Of a stretch of DNA of 60,053 nucleotides, positions 8,483-17,334 are shown one piece after another; within the stretch, counting starts at the first letter, position 1, and every line of letters begins with the position of its first letter. Origin of the DNA: an uncultured Lachnospiraceae bacterium (GTDB lineage Bacteria; Bacillota; Clostridia; Lachnospirales; Lachnospiraceae); assembly GCA_947574135.1 (NCBI GenBank), contig CANPIM010000012.1, positions 1-60,053 of the forward strand, in the 5' to 3' direction. Below the pieces are notes generated by a model that did not search any database, was not told where the DNA came from, and worked only from the letters and a program-made list of their open reading frames with translations. The position numbers and the translations under genes are program-made.

Positions 8483-9436
8483 ATGGCAGCATTAACCATC
8501 AGCCCGGCAGATGAGAAGCGGGTAAAGGGAATGGGATTTTTGAGCAACAAGGGGACGGATAATTTTTCCGGCCGTATTATCACGGTAAACGGTAAGATCA
8601 CGGCAGCCCAGCAGCGCTGCATTGCGGAGGCGGCAGAGAAGTTTGGAAACGGCATTGTGACCTTTACCACCCGGCTTACCATTGAGGTGCAGGGGATTCC
8701 CTATGACAAGATTGAGGAGTTCCAGGCATACATTGCAAAGGAGGGCCTGGTAACGGGAGGAACCGGCTCTGTGGTTCGCCCGGTGGTGGCCTGCAAGGGA
8801 ACCACCTGCCAGTATGGGCTTCTGGATTCCTTTGGGCTCTCCGAGGAGATTCACAAGCGCTTTTACGAGGGCTATCATACTGTGAAGCTGCCCCACAAGT
8901 TTAAGATTGCCGTGGGAGGATGTCCCAACAACTGTGTGAAGCCGGATTTAAACGATCTGGGCATTATCGGCCAGCGGATTCCTAATTTTGTGGAGGATGA
9001 GTGCAACGGCTGCAAGAAGTGCTCCGTGGAAAAGATCTGTCCCATGGGGGCAGCCAAGGTGGTGGACGGCCTGCTGGAGATCAACAAGGAGCTCTGCAAT
9101 AACTGCGGTCGCTGCGTGGGTCACTGCCATTTCGACGCTCTGGGAGACGGCACCTACGGCTACAAGATTTATATTGGCGGTCGCTGGGGCAAGAAGATCG
9201 CCCAGGGACGGGCTCTGGACAAGATCTTTACGGATAAGGAGGAGGCTTTAAATGTCATTGAGAAGGCCATTCTGCTCTTCCGGGAGCAGGGCAAGACCGG
9301 GGAGCGCTTTGCAAAAACCATTGAGCGTCTGGGCTTTGAGAATGTACAGGAGCAGCTGCTCTCCGATGATCTGCTTAAGAGAAAGCAGGAGATTCTGGAT
9401 GCAGAGCTTCATGTAACCGGGGGCGCTACCTGCTAA
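8483..9436 (+). CDS. Siroheme-type nitrite/sulfite reductase-like protein with two ferredoxin clusters
   Basis: This 317-residue protein combines a nitrite/sulfite reductase ferredoxin-like half domain (residues 1-90), a siroheme/4Fe-4S-type half and an inserted two-cluster ferredoxin. Cys104 and Cys109 (ACKGTTCQYG) and Cys147 and Cys151 (GGCPNNC) occupy the usual siroheme-cluster positions, but the first pair is spaced C-X4-C, unlike the more common C-X5-C. Cys174, 177, 180 and 186 form a CxxCxxC motif plus a late cysteine, and Cys205, 208, 211 and 215 form the second 4Fe-4S set. It resembles the AsrC subunit of anaerobic sulfite reductase, yet no asrA or asrB is present. The preceding flavoprotein, 72 bases upstream, is a plausible electron donor. 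Confidence 0.85.
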   Translation: MAALTISPADEKRVKGMGFLSNKGTDNFSGRIITVNGKITAAQQRCIAEAAEKFGNGIVTFTTRLTIEVQGIPYDKIEEFQAYIAKEGLVTGGTGSVVRPVVACKGTTCQYGLLDSFGLSEEIHKRFYEGYHTVKLPHKFKIAVGGCPNNCVKPDLNDLGIIGQRIPNFVEDECNGCKKCSVEKICPMGAAKVVDGLLEINKELCNNCGRCVGHCHFDALGDGTYGYKIYIGGRWGKKIAQGRALDKIFTDKEEALNVIEKAILLFREQGKTGERFAKTIERLGFENVQEQLLSDDLLKRKQEILDAELHVTGGATC

Positions 9437-9463
9437 AACAGAATTCCTTTATCAAATTCCTTT

Positions 9464-9500
9464 CGCCGCGCCTGGGAGCCTTCCCGGTGCGGCGTTTTTT
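9464..9500 (+). terminator. Intrinsic terminator after the reductase gene
   Basis: CGCCGCGCC (9464-9472) pairs with GGTGCGGCG (9486-9494), with one wobble or mismatch, followed by a T6 run at 9495-9500. Confidence 0.85.
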
Positions 9501-9504
9501 AGGA

Positions 9505-9533
9505 TAGAAATTTTCGGACAGCTGTGCTATAAT
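9505..9533 (+). promoter_or_regulatory. Putative extended -10 promoter of trkA
   Basis: TATAAT at 9528-9533 is preceded by TGC, an extended -10 element. A weak TAGAAA lies 17 bases upstream at 9505-9510. Confidence 0.55.
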
Positions 9534-9570
9534 GAAAAACAGCAGTTTATACGGATAAGAGGAAGAGAGT

Positions 9571-10929
9571 ATGGATATTGTAATTATTGGAGACGGAAAA
9601 GTTGGACACAAGATTGTCCGGCAGCTGTCAGACGAGAATGACAATGTGGTTCTCATTGACCAGAGCGAGGAAAAGCTAAAGAATTCCATCAATGAGCTGG
9701 ATATTTCCTGTATCGTGGGAAACGGAGCCAGCGCGGAGATACAAAAGCAGGCGGGAGTGCCGGAGGCGGATCTGGTGATCGCCTGTGCGTCCACGGATGA
9801 GCTCAATATGCTGTGCTGCCTGCTGGCCCGGAGGCTGGGGGCCAAGAAAACCATTGCCCGGGTGCGAAGTCCCTTATATTATCAGCAGATTCATCTTTTG
9901 CGGGAGGACTTAAAGCTGAGCCTGGCAGTCAATCCGGATTTGGTTTTGGCGGAGGAAATTTCCAGGGTGCTGATTTTTCCCTCAGCGGCCAAGATTGAGG
10001 TGTTTGCCAAGGGCCGGGTGGAGCTGGTGGAGGTGCTTCTGGGAGCGGAGAGCAAGATCGCAGGCTTAAGCCTGGCAGAGCTCTACCGAAAATATCAGAT
10101 CAAGCTTCTGATCTGTGCCGTGCAGCGGGAGCAGGAGGTGTTTATCCCTGACGGCAGCTTTGTGCTGCGGGTGGGGGACAAGATTCACATTGCCTCCTCT
10201 CACAAGGAGATTGAGCGGTTTTTCAAGACCGTGGGAGCCATGCGCAACCGGGTGCGTACCGTGCTCATCGGAGGCGGCGGCCGCACGGCCTATTATCTGG
10301 CGGCCCGTCTCATTCCTCTGGGCATGCAGGTAAAGATCATTGAGCAGAATCAGCAGCGCTGTGAGGAGCTGTGCGATCTGTTGCCCAAGGCTACCATTAT
10401 TCACGGAGATGCCTCGGATCACAGCCTTTTGGAGGAGGAGGGCCTGGAAAATGCCGACGCCTTTGTGTCTCTTACGGGAATTGACGAGGAAAATATCATT
10501 ATGTCCATGTATGCCAAGGCCCGGAAGGTTTCCAAGGTTATCACCAAGGTGAACGAGGAGGGCCTGCGGGAGATGGTGGAGGAGATGGGCATGGAGAGCG
10601 TGGTTTCCGCCAAGGATATCACCGCCAACATGGTGCTCAGCTATGTGCGGGCCATGAAAAACTCCATGGGCAGCGCCAATGTGGAAACCATGTACCGGCT
10701 TATCGGGGACAAGGTGGAGGCCCTGGAGTTTTGGATCAAGGAAAAGACCTCCTATACGGGAATCCCCTTAAAGGATCTGCCCACCCGGGAGAATCATCTG
10801 GTGGCCTGCATTGTGCGCAAAAGGCAGATTATTATCCCTGGCGGAAATGACACCCTGGAAATGGGGGACAGCGTCATCGTTATCTGCAAGGGCCGGATGA
10901 TGGATGATCTGAAGGACATTCTGGCATAG
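9571..10929 (+). CDS. trkA: Trk potassium uptake regulatory subunit TrkA
   Basis: This 452-residue protein has two tandem RCK modules, each an NAD-binding Rossmann domain plus a TrkA-C domain. The first begins with IVIIGDGKVGHKIVRQL at the N-terminus. The second starts near residue 227 with VLIGGGGRTAYYLAARL. The two TrkA-C segments lie near residues 140-220 and 370-452. It is the cytosolic gating ring that binds NAD(H) or ATP and controls the TrkH channel. trkH starts 13 bases downstream, so the two are one operon. An AGAGGAAGAGAG ribosome binding site precedes the ATG. Confidence 0.95.
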   Translation: MDIVIIGDGKVGHKIVRQLSDENDNVVLIDQSEEKLKNSINELDISCIVGNGASAEIQKQAGVPEADLVIACASTDELNMLCCLLARRLGAKKTIARVRSPLYYQQIHLLREDLKLSLAVNPDLVLAEEISRVLIFPSAAKIEVFAKGRVELVEVLLGAESKIAGLSLAELYRKYQIKLLICAVQREQEVFIPDGSFVLRVGDKIHIASSHKEIERFFKTVGAMRNRVRTVLIGGGGRTAYYLAARLIPLGMQVKIIEQNQQRCEELCDLLPKATIIHGDASDHSLLEEEGLENADAFVSLTGIDEENIIMSMYAKARKVSKVITKVNEEGLREMVEEMGMESVVSAKDITANMVLSYVRAMKNSMGSANVETMYRLIGDKVEALEFWIKEKTSYTGIPLKDLPTRENHLVACIVRKRQIIIPGGNDTLEMGDSVIVICKGRMMDDLKDILA

Positions 10930-10942
10930 TGAGGAAGCAGTC

Positions 10943-12388
10943 ATGAATTATAAAATGATTATTTACCTGATAGGAAAAATGCTGGGAGTGGAGGGATTGC
11001 TGCTGTTAATTCCCTGCGGCGTGTCTGCCGTTTACGGGGAAGATGAGTGGCGGATTTTTCTTTTGACCGCCGTGGGATTATTGGTGCTGTCCCTGGCTCT
11101 GGCCCACAAAAAGCCCAGGAATGTAAATATTTATGCCAGGGAAGGCTTTGTGATTGTGGCTCTGGCCTGGATTATGTGGTCACTTTTTGGCGCCCTTCCC
11201 TTCTATCTCTCCGGGAGCATTCCCAGCTATGTGGATGCCTATTTTGAGACGGTTTCCGGCTTTACCACCACGGGATCCACCATTTTGTCGGAGATCGAGT
11301 CCCTGCCCAAGGGGATCAATTTCTGGCGGTGTCTCACCCACTGGGTGGGTGGTATGGGAGTGCTGGTCTTTGTCATGGCCATTGTTCCCCTGGGGGAAAA
11401 GCGCTCCATGTTTTTAATGCGTGCAGAGGTGCCGGGACCTACCTGTGAAAAGCTGGTGCCCAAGGCCCAGTCCACGGCCAAGCTTCTCTATGGGATGTAT
11501 CTGTTTTTTTCTGTCCTGGAGGTTATCTTTTTGCTGGCCGGAGGCATGAATCTCTACGACGCGGTGGTGCATACCTTCAGCACCGCGGGCACCGGGGGCT
11601 TTTCCAACCGGAATTCCAGCGTGGGCTACTATGACAGCGCCTATATTGACGGGGTTATCACCGTATTTATGCTGCTCTTTGGAATCAACTTTAACCTGTA
11701 CTTTTTTATTCTGCTAAAGCAGTTTAAGGAGGTATTGAAAAGCGAGGAGCTCCGGGTGTATTTGGGAGTGGTGGCAGGCGCCATCGCCCTGATTACCATC
11801 AATATTCTCCATCTGTATGAGACGCCTTTAAAGGCTTTTCGCTACGCGTCCTTTCAGGTGGCGTCTGTCATTACCACCACAGGCTTTGCCACAGCGGATT
11901 TTGATCTGTGGCCGGAGTTTTCCAAGTGTATTTTTCTTTTGCTTATGATTGTGGGCGCCTGCGCAGGCTCCACAGGGGGAGGCATGAAGGTATCCCGAAT
12001 TATCCTGCTTTTTAAGACCATTGGCAAGGAAATCCGTCAGACCCTTCATCCCAAGTCGGTAAATATCGTAAAGCTTGACGGAAAGCGTGTGCCGGATGAG
12101 AGTATTCACAGCGTCTATGTGTATATTATCTGTTATATTCTCATTTTAGCCGGCTCCGTGCTCTTGGTGTCCACGGACAATTTTGATTTTGCCACCACCT
12201 TTAGCTCCGTGCTCACCACCCTGAATAATGTGGGACCCGGTATCAACCTGGTGGGGCCGACCCTGAACTTTCATCAGTTTTCGGCCTTCTCCAAGATTAT
12301 TTTCAGCTTTGACATGCTCATTGGACGTCTGGAGATTTTGCCCATTCTCATGCTCTTTGCGCCCAAGACCTGGAGAAAGCGGTTCTAA
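10943..12388 (+). CDS. trkH: Trk potassium uptake channel subunit TrkH
   Basis: This 481-residue integral membrane protein belongs to the TrkH/KtrB superfamily, with about ten membrane-spanning segments. The four pore-loop repeats are visible: SGFTTTGSTI near residue 107, FSTAGTGGFSNRN near 211, TTTGFATADF near 311 and NNVGPGINLVGPT near 429. The selectivity-filter glycines are retained, so an active potassium channel is expected. It works with the upstream TrkA. The mrp gene follows after 31 bases. Confidence 0.95.
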   Translation: MNYKMIIYLIGKMLGVEGLLLLIPCGVSAVYGEDEWRIFLLTAVGLLVLSLALAHKKPRNVNIYAREGFVIVALAWIMWSLFGALPFYLSGSIPSYVDAYFETVSGFTTTGSTILSEIESLPKGINFWRCLTHWVGGMGVLVFVMAIVPLGEKRSMFLMRAEVPGPTCEKLVPKAQSTAKLLYGMYLFFSVLEVIFLLAGGMNLYDAVVHTFSTAGTGGFSNRNSSVGYYDSAYIDGVITVFMLLFGINFNLYFFILLKQFKEVLKSEELRVYLGVVAGAIALITINILHLYETPLKAFRYASFQVASVITTTGFATADFDLWPEFSKCIFLLLMIVGACAGSTGGGMKVSRIILLFKTIGKEIRQTLHPKSVNIVKLDGKRVPDESIHSVYVYIICYILILAGSVLLVSTDNFDFATTFSSVLTTLNNVGPGINLVGPTLNFHQFSAFSKIIFSFDMLIGRLEILPILMLFAPKTWRKRF

Positions 12389-12419
12389 AATAGAAAAAAC
12401 AAACAGAGGAGTGAACGAT

Positions 12420-13232
12420 ATGGAAGAAAGAGGATGCAGCAGCACCAGCTGCGACAAGTCCAGCTGCGAGGGATGCCCAAGCAAGAAGCAGCCGGTCAAT
12501 TTTCAGGTGGAGGCCAATAAGGACAGTAAGATCGGCCAGGTCATCGGCGTGGTCAGCGGCAAGGGAGGCGTGGGAAAGTCTCTGGTGACAGCCTCCATGG
12601 CCAATCAGCTGAAAAAGCAGGGCTTCCGGGTGGGAATCCTGGATGCGGATATTACGGGACCCTCCATTCCCAAGATGTACGGGGTCCATGGGCCGGCCCA
12701 GGCGGACGAGGACGGCATTGATCCGGCTTATACCCAAAACGGCATTGCCCTCATGTCCGTGAATCTTCTGCTGCCGGATGAGAGCTCCCCGGTAATCTGG
12801 CGGGGACCGGTGATTGCCAACATGGTTAAGCAGTTTTGGAGCGACGTGCGCTGGGGAGAGCTGGATTATCTCCTGGTGGATATGCCTCCGGGAACCGGGG
12901 ATGTGCCTCTGACAGTGTTTCAGTCTCTTCCGGTGAACGGCATTGTGGTGGTGACCTCCCCTCAGGATCTGGTGCAGCTTATTGTAAAAAAGGCCCTGGG
13001 CATGGCGGAGATGATGCATATCCCGGTGCTGGGCATTGTGGAGAATTATTCCTACCTGGTGTGTCCGGACTGCGGAAAGCAGATTTCTGTGTTTGGAGAG
13101 AGCCATGTGGATCAGGTGGCGGCGGAGCACGGACTTCGGGTGCTGGGAAAGATGCCCATAGAGCCGGCCTTTGCACAGGCGTCGGATGCCGGGCGGTTTC
13201 ATGAGGTGGAGAATCCGTATTTTACCCTATAA
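12420..13232 (+). CDS. mrp: Mrp/NBP35-family P-loop ATPase (Fe-S cluster carrier)
   Basis: This protein has 270 residues from ATG 12420, which follows a GAGGAGTGA ribosome binding site; the longer open frame upstream lies inside trkH and is not used. A cysteine-rich leader (CSSTSCDKSSCEGCPSK) precedes the deviant Walker A motif SGKGGVGKS near residue 43. Later motifs include DADITGPSIPKM, DYLLVDMPPGTGD and the C-terminal CPDCGK pair. These fit the ApbC/Mrp scaffold proteins that bind and transfer 4Fe-4S clusters. The Fe-S-rich reductase upstream is a possible client, but that is inference. Confidence 0.9.
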   Translation: MEERGCSSTSCDKSSCEGCPSKKQPVNFQVEANKDSKIGQVIGVVSGKGGVGKSLVTASMANQLKKQGFRVGILDADITGPSIPKMYGVHGPAQADEDGIDPAYTQNGIALMSVNLLLPDESSPVIWRGPVIANMVKQFWSDVRWGELDYLLVDMPPGTGDVPLTVFQSLPVNGIVVVTSPQDLVQLIVKKALGMAEMMHIPVLGIVENYSYLVCPDCGKQISVFGESHVDQVAAEHGLRVLGKMPIEPAFAQASDAGRFHEVENPYFTL

Positions 13233-13273
13233 ATAGGAATCCGGCCTGCCGGATTCTCGCGCCGTAAAAAAAG

Positions 13274-13320
13274 AAAAACAGGAACATGTCCCTTATAAAG
13301 GGAGCCATGTTCCTGTTTTT
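13274..13320. terminator. Bidirectional terminator between mrp and the phosphohexomutase gene
   Basis: A perfect 15-base-pair stem (13274-13288 with 13306-13320) has A-rich and T-rich flanks, giving a U tract on either strand. A small TCCC/GGGA stem fills the loop. It serves two convergent genes. Confidence 0.88.
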
Positions 13321-13330
13321 TATTTCAATG

Positions 13331-14827
13331 CTAAATAACCTCCAGCTCCTCAAAGCCGGCCAGCAATTCCCGGACAATCTCCATCATCTTCTCACAATCT
13401 CCGGGCCGGACCCCTTCCATATTGAGGGGCATCAGGGGATCGTGGAGGGAGAGGCGAAGCAGCAGCCAGCCCTGCACCTCCTTTGAGTGGAAGGACAGGC
13501 GGACTCCCTCGTAGGAATGGGGGGCTACCTGGTAGCCTGCGGCCTTGGCCCGCTCCTCAAACTGGGTGAGTACCTTTTGGCCGTAGGCCGTAAAGCCCTC
13601 CCCGGTTAATTTCATGCGGAATTCCCGCTCGTCAAAGCCTTTTTCCAGCTTTTCAATAAAGGACCCAATCTGCTTGCCCTCCCGGGCGGCCCGGGCGGCG
13701 GCGATAAGCAGCTTGACGGCCATGTAGGCCCCGTCGTCCAGAAAATAGTTTTCGCTTAGGGCGCCGTGTCCGGAGGTCTCGATGGCCAGGGGAGAGACGA
13801 TTCCCTCTGCATTCAGGCGCTTGGATTCGTTGATGACATTTTTGTAGCCTCTCTTAAACCGGTGGTGGCGAAGGCCCAGCTCCTCCTCCAGAAAGGCTGT
13901 CAGCCGATCAGAGGTGACGGAGTCGGTGACAATGGTTCCCCCCGGATAATCCTTGGCCAGAATGGCGGCCATCATGGCGATAATGGCGTCCCGGTTCACC
14001 TCGGAGCCGTCGGGAAGCACGGCGGACATCCGGTCCACGTCCGTGTCAAAGATAATGCCCAGATCCGCGTGCTGGGAAAGTACCGCCTGGCGGATGGATT
14101 CCATGGCCTGGGTGTTTTCCGGGTTGGGAATGTGGTTGGGGAACATGCCGTCAGGCTCCAGGAATTGGCTGCCTGAGGTGTCGGCCCCCAGGGGCTCCAG
14201 CACCTGGCTCACAAAGAAGCCGCCGGCTCCGTTTCCTGCATCCACCACAATGTGCAGGCCCTTCAGGGGATTGGAGAAATTCTCTGCCTGTACGCCCTCC
14301 CGGATTTTTTCCCTGAGGCTTCTGGTATAGGCGGCCAGGCTGTCACAGGGGATAGCACTTCCCTGTCCTGTGGCCGGCAGGAGATCCTTGGCCAGAGTCA
14401 GGATCTCTGTAATGTCAGATTTTTCCAGCCCTCCCTCCGGGTTGAAAAATTTCAGGCCGTTCCGGTTAAAGGGGAGATGGCTGGCAGTGATCATGACAGA
14501 GCCGTCAAAGGAAAACTCCGGAAATACCACGGTCATAAACATGGAGGGCGTGGACACCAGTCCGCAGTCATAAACGGTGGCTCCGGCGGCGGTAAGGCCG
14601 GCAAAAAAGGCCTCCTTCATCTCTTTCGCCGTAATGCGGGAATCATGTCCCACCCCGATTTTCAGCCGGGAGGCTTCCTTTTGGGAGCGCTTGGCCAGCC
14701 ATTGGACAAAGGCCTGTCCAATCACATTGACAGCCTCCGAAGTGAGATTGATGTGCTCTCCCTCTATGCCCTCTGCGGCGATGCCCCGCACATCGCTTCC
14801 GTTTTGCAGCTTCAATAAATCTACCAT
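13331..14827 (-). CDS. Phosphoglucomutase/phosphomannomutase
   Basis: This 498-residue member of the alpha-D-phosphohexomutase family interconverts hexose 1- and 6-phosphates for glycogen, cell-wall and capsule precursors. The phosphoserine loop is VMITASHLPF with Ser116. A DTDVDRM metal-binding loop lies near residue 265, a sugar-binding IETSGHGAL segment near 350, and a C-terminal phosphate-binding segment is consistent with the family. It is longer than the roughly 450-residue GlmM type, and the ASHLP loop favours the PMM/PGM subgroup. It is convergent with mrp and divergent from the uracil permease. Confidence 0.88.
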   Translation of the reverse strand: MVDLLKLQNGSDVRGIAAEGIEGEHINLTSEAVNVIGQAFVQWLAKRSQKEASRLKIGVGHDSRITAKEMKEAFFAGLTAAGATVYDCGLVSTPSMFMTVVFPEFSFDGSVMITASHLPFNRNGLKFFNPEGGLEKSDITEILTLAKDLLPATGQGSAIPCDSLAAYTRSLREKIREGVQAENFSNPLKGLHIVVDAGNGAGGFFVSQVLEPLGADTSGSQFLEPDGMFPNHIPNPENTQAMESIRQAVLSQHADLGIIFDTDVDRMSAVLPDGSEVNRDAIIAMMAAILAKDYPGGTIVTDSVTSDRLTAFLEEELGLRHHRFKRGYKNVINESKRLNAEGIVSPLAIETSGHGALSENYFLDDGAYMAVKLLIAAARAAREGKQIGSFIEKLEKGFDEREFRMKLTGEGFTAYGQKVLTQFEERAKAAGYQVAPHSYEGVRLSFHSKEVQGWLLLRLSLHDPLMPLNMEGVRPGDCEKMMEIVRELLAGFEELEVI

Positions 14828-14972
14828 ATCTTATATTCTCCTTCCCGCGGGCAGCCTCTCTTGTCCGGCGCCCTTTTCAGAAGTATTTTATCAAATTCCC
14901 GGTGGGATCGCCAGAAAAATCTGTTTTTTCTTGAAAATTTCCGGGAGCTTTTGGAAAAAACTGAAATTTTTG

Positions 14973-15001
14973 TTGAAAGCCCCCCTGAAATGTAGTATAT
15001 T
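14973..15001 (+). promoter_or_regulatory. Putative promoter of the uracil permease gene
   Basis: TTGAAA at 14973-14978 and TATATT at 14996-15001 are spaced by 17 bases, 44 bases before the ATG. I saw no PyrR-type attenuator in the short leader. Confidence 0.6.
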
Positions 15002-15044
15002 GATACAGAACTTAAAACTGAGATACGAGGGAGGTAAGAATACT

Positions 15045-16313
15045 ATGGAGAACCCGTTGAGCAGGAAGATCATCCTGGGAATTCAGCATGTGCTGGCTAT
15101 GTTTGGTGCCACGGTGCTGGTCCCGGCGTTGACAGGAATGAACACTTCCATCACCTTGTTTTGTGCAGGCCTTGGAACCCTTCTTTTCCATTGGATTACG
15201 AAGCGGAAAGTGCCTGTTTTTTTAGGCTCAAGTTTTGCCTTTATGGGTGGAATCATTGCGGTGATTGGAGATGCCCGCATGGGAGATCCGGACTATCTGT
15301 CCCGGATTCAGGCGGTCAAGGGGGCCCTGATTGTGGCGGGTTTGATTTATGCGGTGTTTGCCCTGCTGATTAAGCTGGTGGGCTACGAGAAGGTGAATAA
15401 GCTTTTGCCGCCCATTGTGACGGGGCCTGTGATCATTGTCATTGGCCTTCGGCTTTCCGGTACGGCCATTAACTCCGCCTTCTATGAAAATGGAGAATTC
15501 AGCCTGAAATGCGTGCTGGTGACGGTGGTGGTGCTGGCTACCATTATTATAATTTCTGTGTTTGCCAAGGGGATTTACAACCTGATGCCCATACTGTTTG
15601 CCATTATTGTGGGCTTTCTGGTGTGCATTCCCTTAGGGTTTACGGATTTTACCCCTGTGCGGGAGGCGCATTTTCTGTCCTTTGCGGACAAGCAAGTCCT
15701 GGATCAGGTGCTGGCGGTTCCCGTTTTTCAGGCGGATGCCATTCTGGCCATTGCGCCCATTGCCCTGGTAACCCTGATTGAGCATGTGGGAGACATTACC
15801 ACCAACAGCGCTGTGGTGGGGCAGAATTTTATGGTGGACCCGGGCATTCACCGGACCATTCTGGGAGACGGACTGGCCACGGCTCTGGCAGGCCTTTTGG
15901 GAGGACCGGCCAACACCACCTATGGGGAGAATACAGGAGTGCTGGCGGTTACCAAGGTTTACGACCCGTCGGTGATTCGAATCGCCGCTGTGGTGGCCAT
16001 TTTCCTGGGACTTATCGGAAAATTCGGCGCGGTGATCTCCTGTATCCCCGGACCGGTCAGCGGCGGCATCAGCATTGTGCTCTACGGAATGATTTCCTCT
16101 GTGGGCGTGCGGATCCTCATTAACAATCATTTGAATTTCGGGAACAGCCGGAATCTTATGATTGCCTCCATTATTGTGGTGCTGGGCATCGGCTGCGACA
16201 GCATTCCCGTGGCCGGAACGGTGACTATTTCCGGGCTGGCTCTGGCTGCCGTGGTGGGAATGCTTCTGGCAGCCATTCTGCCTGTGGGAGCGGACGATGT
16301 GATGCGGGATTAG
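15045..16313 (+). CDS. uraA: Uracil permease (NCS2 / UraA type)
   Basis: This protein has 422 residues from ATG 15045, which follows GAGGGAGGTAAG; the longer frame upstream is antisense to the phosphohexomutase gene and is not used. The nucleobase:cation symporter-2 fold is indicated by about 12-14 hydrophobic segments, an N-terminal ILGIQHVLAMFGATVLVP, a central VTLIEHVGDITTNSAVVG and the TTYGENTGVLA motif typical of uracil transporters. It imports uracil with protons across the membrane. A downstream MoxR operon begins 52 bases later. Confidence 0.92.
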   Translation: MENPLSRKIILGIQHVLAMFGATVLVPALTGMNTSITLFCAGLGTLLFHWITKRKVPVFLGSSFAFMGGIIAVIGDARMGDPDYLSRIQAVKGALIVAGLIYAVFALLIKLVGYEKVNKLLPPIVTGPVIIVIGLRLSGTAINSAFYENGEFSLKCVLVTVVVLATIIIISVFAKGIYNLMPILFAIIVGFLVCIPLGFTDFTPVREAHFLSFADKQVLDQVLAVPVFQADAILAIAPIALVTLIEHVGDITTNSAVVGQNFMVDPGIHRTILGDGLATALAGLLGGPANTTYGENTGVLAVTKVYDPSVIRIAAVVAIFLGLIGKFGAVISCIPGPVSGGISIVLYGMISSVGVRILINNHLNFGNSRNLMIASIIVVLGIGCDSIPVAGTVTISGLALAAVVGMLLAAILPVGADDVMRD

Positions 16314-16365
16314 CTTTTAGGCGGCCTTGAGGGGGGAGATCTGACAGGAAAGGAGTAGGGATGAT

Positions 16366-17334
16366 ATGGGAAAACACACAGGCTGTGAGCTGGCAAATGC
16401 CTGCATAGCAGAGACAGAGAAAATTATCATTGGCAAGCACAGGCAGATCTCTTATATGATGATGGCCATTCTGGCTGGCGGGCATATTCTTTTGGAGGAT
16501 CTGCCGGGCAGCGGAAAGACCACCCTGGTGCGCACATTATCCGCAGTGCTGGGCTGCGATTACAGGCGGGTGCAGTTTACTCCGGATTTGATGCCCTCGG
16601 ATATTACGGGCATGAATATCTATGATCAGAAGGCCGGGAGCTTTCGCTTTGTGGAGGGACCGGTTGCAACCCATATTCTTCTTGCGGACGAGATAAACCG
16701 GGCCATTCCCAGGACCCAGGCAGCCCTTCTGGAGGCCATGGAGGAGCGACAGGTGACGGTGGACGGGGAGAGTCATGCCCTTCCCAGCCCCTTTTTTGTC
16801 ATGGCTACCCAGAATCCCGTGGAGAGCGAGAGCACCTTTCACCTGCCGGCAGCGCAGATGGATCGGTTTTTCGTCCGGCTGTCTCTGGGATATCCCACGG
16901 CCGGGGAGGAGGTGCAGATGCTCACCGCCCTGGGAGACGGGACGGATTACGGGATTTTGCGAAGGGTGGCCTCCCCGGAGCTGCTTCTTGAAGCCCAGAA
17001 GGAGCAGGAGGGGATTTTTGTCAGCGATTATGTAAAGGCCTATATGGTGGAGCTGGTGCATCGGACCAGAGCTCACCGGCTCTTAAAGTATGGGGCCAGT
17101 CCCCGGGCGTCCCGTTCCCTCTATCAGGGGGGGAAGGCCTGGGCGCTTCTCAAGGGCCGGGAATATGTGACCCCGGAGGATGTGCAGGAGATTGCCCTGC
17201 CCATTCTGAGCCATCGGATTCTGCTTACCAGTGAGGCGAGATTTAACGGTAAAGTAGCGGATGAGATTATAGAAGAGATCATTCGGGAATGCCCGGTGCC
17301 ACCCAGGGAGGGGGAGCTGTTCGGTGGAAAATAG
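16366..17334 (+). CDS. MoxR-family AAA+ ATPase
   Basis: This 322-residue AAA+ protein has Walker A DLPGSGKTTLV near residue 45, Walker B ILLADEINRA near residue 107 and sensor 1 MATQNPVE near 146, followed by a lid domain with the SPRASRS arginine segment. MoxR proteins act as chaperones that mature or activate partners with von Willebrand or DUF58 domains. The next gene encodes exactly such a DUF58 protein and overlaps it by 11 bases, so a dedicated pair is expected. Confidence 0.93.
   Translation: MGKHTGCELANACIAETEKIIIGKHRQISYMMMAILAGGHILLEDLPGSGKTTLVRTLSAVLGCDYRRVQFTPDLMPSDITGMNIYDQKAGSFRFVEGPVATHILLADEINRAIPRTQAALLEAMEERQVTVDGESHALPSPFFVMATQNPVESESTFHLPAAQMDRFFVRLSLGYPTAGEEVQMLTALGDGTDYGILRRVASPELLLEAQKEQEGIFVSDYVKAYMVELVHRTRAHRLLKYGASPRASRSLYQGGKAWALLKGREYVTPEDVQEIALPILSHRILLTSEARFNGKVADEIIEEIIRECPVPPREGELFGGK

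Noticed and set aside
12348-13202. 284-codon minus-strand frame opposite mrp
   Set aside because: It is fully antisense to the conserved Mrp sequence, with no domain features.
14577-15044. N-terminal extension of the uracil permease frame
   Set aside because: It is antisense to the phosphohexomutase gene and lacks family similarity; the ATG at 15045 has a strong ribosome binding site and promoter.
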